DNA of 12,087 nucleotides from Pavlovales sp. CCMP2436. Its lineage: Eukaryota > Haptophyta > Pavlovophyceae > Pavlovales. The notes below the pieces were generated by a model, which searched no databases, was not told where the DNA came from, and saw only the letters and a program-made list of their open reading frames with translations. The number at the start of each line of letters is the position of its first letter. Positions within the stretch are counted from its first letter, which is position 1. A program made the translations under genes and the position numbers. The DNA lies in the NCBI GenBank assembly GCA_026770615.1, contig MU631390.1, positions 269,606 to 281,692 of the forward strand, read 5' to 3'. This document shows positions 7,139-12,078 of this stretch, piece after piece.

Positions 7139-7213
7139 TTAACCAGCCAAATGTGCCCCGGAGGCTTGGCGATCGGGCACTATCTTTTCAGCAGACGGGG
7201 ACGTCAGGAAGGC
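7139..7213 (-). CDS. Candidate terminal exon, downstream copy of a duplicated exon
   Basis: After GAAG (3' splice site) the frame reads AFLTSPSAEKIVPDRQASGA, then HLAG and TAA (7141-7139). It is a 98-bp-offset copy of 7249-7311. Its original donor (CAG|GTACGT) has become CATTTG, so it now runs to a stop and could serve as a last exon. The product is unknown. Most differences between the copies change amino acids. The acceptor has little pyrimidine tract, so confidence is moderate. Confidence 0.4.
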   Translation of the reverse strand, partial: AFLTSPSAEKIVPDRQASGAHLAG

Positions 7214-7346
7214 CTTCGTATGTAGTGCGTACCAAATGTGATACGTACCTGTGCCCCGGAGGCTTGGCGATAGAGCCCTATCTTTTCAGCCGACGGGGAC
7301 AGCAGGAAGGCCTTCGTATGTAGTACGTATCAAATGTGTTACGCAC
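7152..7346. repeat. 98-bp tandem duplication
   Basis: Unit one (7152-7249) and unit two (7250-about 7346) share GTGCCCCGGAGGCTTGGCGA, CTATCTTTTCAG, GACGGGGAC, AGGAAGGCCTTCGTATGTAG and the following ACGTA/AAATGTG sequence with about 15 differences. On the minus strand each unit contains one whole small exon plus one short intron. On the plus strand the same DNA shows CTTTTCAG and GTATGT signals, but the minus reading gives better codons. Confidence 0.85.
7249..7311 (-). CDS. Candidate 63-nt exon, upstream copy of a duplicated exon
   Basis: A 21-codon phase-0 exon, AFLLSPSAEKIGLYRQASGA plus Q, lies between CGAAG and a canonical donor, CAG|GTACGT. It is separated from the downstream copy by a 35-nt GT...AG interval (7214-7248). 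A matching 35-nt interval (7312-7346, GTGCGT...ACGAAG) lies upstream, where CTGAAGCAG (ending at 7347) looks like the preceding exon's end. The rest of the gene was not found; the MITE-like element at 7362-7481 sits immediately upstream. The product is not recognised. Confidence 0.45.
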
Positions 7347-7361
7347 CTGCTTCAGGGAGTA

Positions 7362-7481
7362 TATTTATGATAGGGATTCAAGCTGGCGTCTGAATGTTCT
7401 GAATGTTACATGCATGCATATAAGTTACATGTACATACATAAATATAAGTTATACGGCAGCTTGAATCCGTATCAGTAATA
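7362..7481. mobile_element. MITE-like element with 28-bp inverted ends
   Basis: The left arm 7362-7389 (TATTTATGATAGGGATTCAA then GCTGGCGT) and the reverse complement of the right arm 7454-7481 agree at about 24 of 28 positions. The interior is about 64 bases and AT-rich (TACATGCATGCATATAAG). Further copies of the arm lie at 5161-5258, so this is a family. It has no coding capacity, and I did not find a clear target-site duplication. Confidence 0.65.
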
Positions 7482-7520
7482 TCTCTATATCTATATCTAT
7501 AGGCTATATATATACATATT

Positions 7521-7705
7521 GTGCGTCGCGCGCTTGCGGAGGGCGCTGCTGCGCGCGGCGGCGGGCCGCACACGGAGACGCCGCTCGCAGGCTACGAAGA
7601 CGATGCTGCTCCCTGCGGCCGCCACGGCAGGGCTGCGGCGGCTGAGGCGCGGCTGAGGCGGGGCGTGGGGGCCGGGGCGCACACGCTCACACCCTTCGGT
7701 GTGAG
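7521..7705. other. GC-rich island, coding strand unresolved
   Basis: A sharp island of about 185 GC-rich bases sits in AT-rich DNA, right after a TATA-like stretch (CTATATATATACATAT at 7504-7519). The plus frame from 7521 is open to 7718 without an ATG and reads TETPLAGYEDDAAPCGRHG. A minus frame is open to 7497 (SSIVFVACERRLRVRPAAAR). Either could be an exon, or the island could be a CpG-rich promoter. Confidence 0.3.
7686..7705. repeat. Perfect 8-bp stem with 4-nt loop
   Basis: CTCACACC (7686-7693), loop CTTC, GGTGTGAG (7698-7705). The right arm overlaps a GTGAGT donor-like hexamer at 7701-7706, so pairing would hide that site if the RNA is made from the plus strand. Confidence 0.6.
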
Positions 7706-7800
7706 TGCTAGTGCATGAGGGTTTGGGTCGATCGCTCGACCTCAGCCTGACGTCGACAAAGCCAGTAACTGAACAACACCTGTTGAACCATGCTGAGCTG

Positions 7801-7803
<3 letters not shown>

Positions 7804-7835
<32 letters not shown>
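7804..7835. repeat. (AT)n microsatellite
   Basis: An uninterrupted AT dinucleotide run of about 16 units, followed by more AT-rich sequence (TATAGATATATATC). Confidence 0.95.
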
Positions 7836-7837
<2 letters not shown>

Positions 7838-8031
7838 ATATAGATATATATCAATGCCTAGTAGGGCGTTTGCGGGGGTGTTGAAGGGTCGTACTAAGTT
7901 ATTAATATATATACATATGTATATACATATATACATATTAACTTTAGTGGCTCAGCAGCTTGTGAGAGGCGACGAATTCAAATTCAATCGAGTTCCCAGA
8001 ACTAACTTCCTACTCACACATGTAATAAAAG

Positions 8032-8080
8032 TCTATCTATCTTTCTTTCTTTCTATCTTTCTATCTATCTAACTATCTAT
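8032..8080. repeat. TATC/TTTC tetranucleotide microsatellite
   Basis: Mixed CTAT and CTTT units over about 50 bases, directly followed by the AT-rich palindrome at 8084-8101. Confidence 0.9.
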
Positions 8081-8234
8081 AATTATACATTATAATGTAT
8101 ATGTATGTGTATATATTCATACATACAATGTTCATCTCTCAAAGGACGAAGGGGCGTCATTCAGTGCGGCTCGGCTCCGTCGGAAGGTTGGTCCAACTCT
8201 TTGATGGGCGCGCGCAGCCACCATGCCAGGCCAA

Positions 8235-8267
8235 CTATGCAAGTCCGGGCGCGTAGTGGTCGAAGGC
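8235..8267 (-). CDS. Ten-exon gene, exon 10 (terminal)
   Basis: After ATACAAAG the phase-0 frame reads AFDHYAPGLA and stops at TAG (8237-8235). The acceptor has almost no pyrimidine tract. Directly after the stop a second 14-nt near-copy (GGACTTGCATAGTT, then GGCCTGGCATGGTG) resumes an open frame, LAWWLRAPIKELDQPSDGAE, to TGA 8163-8161. Without the 14 extra bases, the protein would be 21 residues longer. An alternative acceptor at CATAG would give a different ending to a TGA near 8156. Confidence 0.45.
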   Translation of the reverse strand, partial: AFDHYAPGLA

Positions 8268-11200
8268 CTTTGTATATTGTATGATTACATATTTGGTTAT
8301 TGATTCGTAAGTAAGTGCGCATGCACCAAGGAGGGGAAGGGTGTGCTTGGAACAATAGTTATGAGAATACTCTTCATAATCATAATAATAAGAACAGTTT
8401 AAGATTAAAAGAGAGCAGTACCTTGCCGTCACTCGGTCCGCCCGAATGTTTGGAAGGGGATCCGTTAGGGCGCAACAACTGTAATAATGATTATAATTAT
8501 AATATTATGATTTTATCATGAGACGTGCAGCGTTGTTAGTGTTGGCATTGCGATAGCGTTTGTTACTGCAGTATTATATCAGAATATTCAGTACGTGCTC
8601 GCGGCTGGCGAGGCGGGAAATGATAACAATAAAAACTAAAAAAAACAAAAAAAACCTGCTCGCGGCTTGCGTGGCGTGAGTCACGGCCAAAGTCGATCGC
8701 GGGATCTTTTAGTCGCGACATGGCCTGCGGTATTAAACGTTGAAGCCGGAGTATTGGAACTGTACGCATTCGGGCTGCAAGTCGTGGGACGTTTAAAAAC
8801 TATTCTTAGAAAAGGAACTAGTATGGGTATTCTTGATATAGGTCATATGGAACAGGTGTGCGCCGGGTCGTGCACTGTCCGATTGAGACCCAGCCTTTAG
8901 TAATGGGGCTATAATATCTAATTACAAATCAGGATGGCGGAAGGTACGTCCAACGTTTTTGAAAGCTACCCGAGAAATTTATTGCGAAGGAATATAAAAG
9001 CAGTTCCGGGTCTCTATCGGACAGGGGTGCGCACGCGCGCAAGGGGCCGCGTGATGACTTAATAAATAAGTATTGTAACTAGTATCTTGAACACGAAGGA
9101 CATGCACCTGTGTCTGGAGCACCACGTGTTGCCGCTTGCGCGCGTTGCCGCCAGCCTGCTAATTTTTTTTAGAAGTAACCGTAATTATTGATTAACTGTT
9201 ACGACAAAACGAGTACGTTGAAAAAAAATAAAAAAATGACCGCGGAGACGTTGCGTCAGGCTGATGAAACGGGAACAGGTTAGGGGATGAGGGACAGAAT
9301 TAGGGGATAGGGTATAGGTTGGGGGTCCGGGGATGGGAGTGGGGGATAGGACGGGATAGCATGCCATTGCGTTCCCTCTGGGGGATGGGGTTGGGGTTGG
9401 GGCTGGGGGGGTTGGGGGGAGGTCTGCGGTTAAGAAGGGGATTAGGTTCAGTAGGTTTGGGCAAAGCTTAAACGCAGTTGTGAGACTTGCCTTTACTTCC
9501 TCGCGTGCGAGCAAGAAGAAATTGGAGGTGGGTTAGCTTGGGGCTGGGTTGAGGTCTGGTATGAAATTTGTGAGTATGTAGCGGAATGTAGCGGAAGGGT
9601 GTTGGTACCGAGGCACGGATAGTTCTAGGAAATAGTGTAAGGGTTTGAGACTTGCCTTTGCTTTCTCTCGCGCGAGCAGGAAGGAATCGGTGGACGAGAC
9701 CAGCAACACATCCGCCATTTGTGCGCCTGGGGGTGGGTGGGGGGGGGGGGGGAGTGCGAGGGGCGAGGCCTCCGTGTGCAAGAGAAGTGTGTGCACAAAT
9801 AAGGAAGTATCTTAATAACTGTTAATGAATTATGTGTAATTTACAAATGAAAACTGCGACACATCCGCCATTTCTGCGTGTATTGTTATTATTAATTGAA
9901 AATAATTAATAATATCGCAGCAACCCATAACAGTTGCACGAGTGCACATATTGTTCAATTTAATAATATACATCAGATTTAAAAGAGCATGTAAAAAAAA
10001 CAAAAACGTACCGTACTCTGCGCCTGCTGCGGCGTTTTTATTCATGTACTGCCGCACCCCATCCTGTAGCAACACGAGCGGGATTAAGTGATTATTAGTA
10101 TACTCAATATTACATTAAAAATAATTAAAAATAATTGGGTGATGTATACAAAAAACAAGAAACAACACACAACACACAATAAACAACAAACAACACACAC
10201 CTTCAGTGACGAGTCATGCAGCCACAGCCATTCCATATGAAGGAGTAACCAAAAGCAATTATCAATGATCAACAATCAATAAACGATGAACAAAACATAC
10301 CTTCACTGACGAGTCCCTCAGTCGCAGCAATTCACAACAAACAACACACAATTATATTGAACAATAAATAATATACAAAACAATAAAGACCAAACAATAA
10401 ACAACACAAACCTTCACCGAGGAGTCCCTCAGCCGCAGCCATTCACAATAAACAATATACAAAACAATAAAGAATAAATAATAAAGAATAAAGAATAAAG
10501 AATAAACAACTCGTACCTTCACTGACGAATCCCGCAGCCGCAGCCATTCCTGCTGCAGCGCGGAGTCCTCCTGCGCCTCTTTTGAAAAGGACTCTTCGAA
10601 AACGGACGCCTGCGCATCGGCAGCTGTGGCGACGCCGGCGGCTAAGCTCGGACTGTGGTGTCGATAGGGTTGGGGGGGGGTGGGGGCTGGGTTAGGGGGT
10701 AGGGGGATCTAAGATATGAATACAATAAATAAATAGACATATTTGTATCATATTGAGTACGTTTCATATTGTATGCATATTGTAGAAGGTAAGGGGGTAG
10801 AGCGATTCCAATATACTTCTGATTATATGATTAATAGTTATGTGCAAGGATTTGAATACACGTATGAGCTTCATTTCCATATGGAACAGAGCAGGGGTCT
10901 ACGGAAAAGTGCTTGGGATCGGTGAAACCCAAAAACAAAAAAGGAACAAAAACACAAAAACACAAAAACGCAAAAAATATTCACATATTGTTCGTGGATG
11001 TCCCGAATCGTTTGAGCGGTGCCGAGTCGAGTTGAAACACTCCTCCTAAAAAAAAAAACGGGGGGGGGGGGATGGGCAAGTGAGGATGAAGAGGGACGCG
11101 GGGAAACAAAAAGATCTGGAAAAACGATCGGTTGCGCGGTGCGGAGTCGAGCTGCACACCTCCTGCTGGGGGAGGGAGGGGGGAGGAAGGTTACACGTGA

Positions 11201-11630
11201 ACGAAGGGTAGCAAAGGGGGATAACACGTGAGGATGGACACCTGTAACGCCTGGAGGCTGGGAGTATGGGTATAGGGGAGGGGAGGGGTGGAGAGGGGGG
11301 TGAGTTCAGAGTTGGTCAGCACTCTTCAGCCAGCCATACCCGCACGTACACCTCAAGGATGTATCTAAGGGAGCGAAGGGGGGTTTGTGGGTTGGCGGGT
11401 GAAATAAAGGGGGGGGGGGGGGGGGGCGCACCAGATGCATCCGACGGGATTTGCTCCGCCGCCACCTCCGCCGCTGCCACAGCCGCCGCCGCCGCCGCCG
11501 CCACCGCCGCCGCCACGACCGCGGCGGGCTTTCCATCGTCCGACTTGGAGTCCCGACGCGCAAAGGCCACAGCCGCCCTGTGGTATTATTAGTATTCATA
11601 TTGATAATGTAAATATGACAACTATTTTTT

Positions 11631-11668
<38 letters not shown>

Positions 11669-11976
11669 GCGTATAAGTGTGTTAACGACAGCAAGAAAAC
11701 AACCGCAATGCAACAACAATAGCCCTTGCCTGATGAAGGGCATGGTAACAACAACAGCAACAGCAACAACAACCACAACCACAACATCATTGCAGTAACA
11801 GCAGCAGCAGCAGCAACAACAGCTCTTGCCTGATGAAGGGCATGGCTGCATCGCGCGTCTTGCCCCACTCCACCACACCCACTCGCCCGAACACGGCGGA
11901 GGGGGGCAAGCTCAGCCGGTGAAAGGTGACGGGCCGCGCCAGGCGCCACGAGTCAGTACCTAGCGCACCGCAGTAC
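8235..11976 (-). CDS. Unrecognised protein, ten exons, 5'-partial
   Basis: Exons on the minus strand, in order: 11976-11830, 11577-11432, 11045-10985, 10652-10517, 10063-10012, 9726-9656, 9158-9108, 8724-8656, 8478-8422, 8267-8235 (stop TAG). All nine junctions join in matching phase (2, 1, 2, 0, 1, 0, 0, 0, 0), which is strong support. The ~270 residues comprise a mixed N-terminal part with VVEWGKTRDAAMPFI, a poly-alanine stretch (about residues 70-90) encoded by GCG repeats, and then helical, charged sequence (SVFEESFSKEAQEDSALQQ, EWLRLRDSSVK, DGVRQYMNKNAAAGAEY, FLLAREKAK). The tail is Arg/Ser/Gly-rich and probably disordered. I see no named domain, signal peptide or membrane segment. Two introns start with GC. 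Most introns contain duplicated splice junctions. The least certain parts are exons 3, 7 and 10. Confidence 0.72.
8422..8478 (-). CDS. Ten-exon gene, exon 9
   Basis: A 19-codon, phase 0/0 exon. The acceptor ATTATTACAG precedes LLRPNGSPSKHSGGPSDGK and GGCAAG|GTACTG follows. It is a Ser/Gly/Pro-rich, probably disordered segment, clearly GC-richer than the flanking TAAT-rich intron sequence. Confidence 0.68.
8595..8615 (-). repeat. Downstream copy of exon 8 end
   Basis: CGCCTCGCCAGCCGCGAGCA (RLASREH) followed by GTACTG parallels CGCCACGCAAGCCGCGAGCA (RHASREQ) followed by GTTTTT, 61 bases away. The frame is kept. The copy has the better donor hexamer of the two. Confidence 0.75.
8656..8724 (-). 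CDS. Ten-exon gene, exon 8
   Basis: A 23-codon, phase 0/0 exon. ACCGCAG precedes AMSRLKDPAIDFGRDSRHAS then REQ, and GAGCAG|GTTTTT follows. The donor hexamer is unusually T-rich. A copy of the exon end (RLASREH before GTACTG) lies 61 bases downstream. Confidence 0.65.
9108..9158 (-). CDS. Ten-exon gene, exon 7
   Basis: Reads QAGGNARKRQHVVLQTQ between TTAG and CAG|GTGCAT, phase 0 on both sides. The acceptor is TTAGCAG, a NAGNAG tandem site, so the first Gln may be included or skipped. The pyrimidine tract is poor (A-rich), which makes this one of the weaker exons. The codons are GC-ending, unlike the AT-rich sequence around it. Confidence 0.5.
9275..9430 (-). repeat. C-rich tract (G-rich on plus) in intron 6 of the ten-exon gene
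   Basis: On the plus strand this is TTAGGGG/GGGATAGG/GGGGTTGGGG-like sequence. On the minus transcript it is a long C-rich pyrimidine tract with several AGs. It looks faintly telomere-like (TTAGGGG) but is irregular, and it matches the C-rich 3' tracts of neighbouring introns better. Strong quadruplex potential. Confidence 0.7.
9491..9520 (-). repeat. Downstream copy of exon 6 end with GC donor
   Basis: It encodes FFLLAREEVK and is followed by GCAAGTCTCA, the same ten bases that follow exon 6. Five of the last 27 exon bases differ: three synonymous changes, one Lys to Glu and one Ala to Val. The offset is 165 bases. Confidence 0.88.
9656..9726 (-). CDS. Ten-exon gene, exon 6, GC donor
   Basis: A tract of C residues and CCCAG precede a phase-1 start. 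It reads GAQMADVLLVSSTDSF and LLAREKAK and ends GCAAAG|GCAAGT, a GC donor with otherwise ideal consensus, phase 0. Both ends are echoed: the start 153 bases upstream and the end with its GC donor 165 bases downstream. Confidence 0.78.
9856..9873 (-). repeat. Upstream copy of exon 6 start and acceptor
   Basis: CGCAG followed by AAATGGCGGATGTGTCGCAG parallels exon 6 (AAATGGCGGATGTGTTGCTG at 9720), 153 bases away. The copy keeps a 3' splice site and the correct phase (EMADV) but reaches a stop shortly after. Confidence 0.75.
10012..10063 (-). CDS. Ten-exon gene, exon 5
   Basis: The acceptor TTGCTACAG lies about 30 bases after a TACTAAT branch-point-like element (10100-10094). The exon reads DGVRQYMNKNAAAGAEY and ends TACG|GTACGT in phase 1. 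The frame is also open for a few codons upstream (IPLVLLQ), but the acceptor choice gives phase 0, matching exon 4. Confidence 0.8.
10201..10444 (-). repeat. Three intronic copies of exon 4's end plus donor
   Basis: Copies 10444-10412 (then GTTTGT), 10333-10301 (then GTATGT) and 10233-10201 (then GTGTGT) follow the true end at 10517 with spacings of 105, 111 and 100 bases. Encoded peptides are EWLRLRDSSVK (identical to the exon), ELLRLRDSSVK and EWLWLHDSSLK. Each is followed by a GT and AT-rich intron-like sequence, so the repeat unit is 33 exon bases plus about 70 intron bases. Confidence 0.92.
10517..10652 (-). CDS. Ten-exon gene, exon 4
   Basis: A C-rich tract and GACACCACAG lead into a phase-2 start. 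The frame reads PSLAAGVATAADAQ, SVFEESFSKEAQEDSALQQ and EWLRLRDSSVK and ends GTGAAG|GTACGA in phase 0. Charged residues and Leu spacing suggest an amphipathic helix or short coiled coil. Its last 33 bases plus donor are repeated three more times downstream in the intron. Confidence 0.82.
10985..11045 (-). CDS. Ten-exon gene, exon 3 (version B)
   Basis: The exon follows a long T tract and TTTAG, starts in phase 1 and reads GGVFQLDSAPLKRFGTSTNN, ending AATAT|GTGAAT in phase 2. Both phases fit its neighbours. The donor is weak. An alternative copy with identical phases lies 117 bases upstream (11162-11126), so either version, or a choice between them, is possible. Confidence 0.5.
11126..11162 (-). 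CDS. Alternative exon 3 (version A), duplicate of 10985-11045
   Basis: An excellent C-rich pyrimidine tract ends in CAGCAG (two possible acceptors). The frame reads GGVQLDSAPRNRS and could leave at CGATC|GTTTTT in phase 2. The sequence matches version B for about 40 bases (AACTCGACTC against AGCTCGACTC, then GCACCG). The donor is poor. It may be an alternative exon or a decaying duplicate. Confidence 0.35.
11409..11426. repeat. Run of 18 G (C in the minus transcript)
   Basis: A homopolymer just inside the proposed intron 2 of the minus-strand gene; assembly length is likely uncertain here. Confidence 0.9.
11432..11577 (-). CDS. Ten-exon gene, exon 2 with poly-alanine
   Basis: A TACTAAT branch-point-like element (11594-11588) and ACCACAG precede the exon. 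Phase 2 matches the previous exon, giving Arg and then AAVAFARRDSKSDDGKPAAV, an Ala-rich run from GCG/GCC repeats, and AEQIPSDAS. I end it at TCTG|GTGCGC (phase 1), just before 17 C residues that fit an intron. If the donor were not used, the frame would stay open as polyproline to TGA 11318-11316, so intron retention could give an alternative C-terminus. Confidence 0.65.
11633..11668. repeat. (CAT)12 trinucleotide repeat
   Basis: Thirty-six uninterrupted bases in the intron between exons 1 and 2 of the minus-strand gene; it reads ATG repeats in the transcript. Confidence 0.95.
11721..11745 (-). repeat. Downstream copy of an exon end with GC donor
   Basis: Twenty-five bases match 11821-11845 with one difference, exactly 100 bases apart: minus-strand CCATGCCCTTCATCAG followed by GCAAG. 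The copy sits inside the intron between exons 1 and 2 and keeps the same reading (MPFI) and the same GC splice donor. Confidence 0.9.
11746..11822. repeat. CAA/CAG trinucleotide tract
   Basis: Imperfect CAA, CAG and CCA repeats fill the space between the two copies of the exon end and GC donor. In the transcript this reads TTG/CTG. Confidence 0.9.
11830..11976 (-). CDS. Ten-exon gene, exon 1 in window
   Basis: After a C-rich tract and CTCAG, the first base completes a codon and the frame reads YCGALGTDSWRLARPVTFHR, then LSLPPSAVFGRVG and VVEWGKTRDAAMPFI, ending ATCAG|GCAAGA (a GC donor) in phase 2. Without splicing, the frame enters a TTG/CTG repeat and soon meets TGA. The exon start is echoed 102 bases upstream (12078) and the exon end 100 bases downstream (11730-11745). 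No family recognised. Confidence 0.72.
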
Positions 11977-12037
11977 CTGAGGGAGGGAGGGAGGGGGGTT
12001 GAATTAGGGGGGGAGGTGGGGGGGTTGAATTAGGGTG

Positions 12038-12078
12038 TGTGTGTGAGGAGCGTGAAGGTGCTCAGCGCCCCGCAGTAC
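12038..12078 (-). repeat. Upstream copy of an exon start and acceptor
   Basis: TTCAG followed by GTACTGCGGGGCGCT matches CTCAG followed by GTACTGCGGTGCGCT at 11976, 102 bases away. The frame YCGALSTFTLLTHTP runs into TAA, so this is probably a decayed copy or an unused acceptor. Two GGGTTGAATTAGGG blocks lie between the copies. Confidence 0.65.

Larger units (their letters stand above)
7706..8234. other. AT-rich spacer with microsatellites downstream of the ten-exon gene
   Basis: Holds the (AT)n run at 7804-7835, a TATC/TTTC tetranucleotide tract at about 8032-8080 and an 18-bp perfect palindrome TATACATTATAATGTATA at 8084-8101. The part nearest 8234 should be 3' UTR of the minus-strand gene. 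8166-8234 is open in the frame containing WWLRAPIKELDQPSDGAEPH, discussed under the terminal exon. Confidence 0.6.

Noticed and set aside
7152..7346. CRISPR-like or minisatellite array
   Set aside because: Only two 98-bp units, no short repeat with unique spacers, and each unit is explained by an exon plus short intron in a eukaryotic setting.
9275..9430. Internal telomere-like (TTAGGGG) block
   Set aside because: Units are irregular in length and sequence, and the block lies within an intron where neighbouring introns have similar C-rich tracts on the transcript strand.
9830..10075. 81-codon minus frame taken as a single exon
   Set aside because: It runs through exon 5's donor into AT-rich intron and an exon 6 start echo; the spliced model with matching phases explains it better.
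10084..10275. Minus-strand frame rich in Val/Cys/Leu/Phe that looks like a membrane protein
   Set aside because: It reads GT/TTG-rich intron repeat sequence through an echo of exon 4; the hydrophobic look is a by-product of simple repeats.
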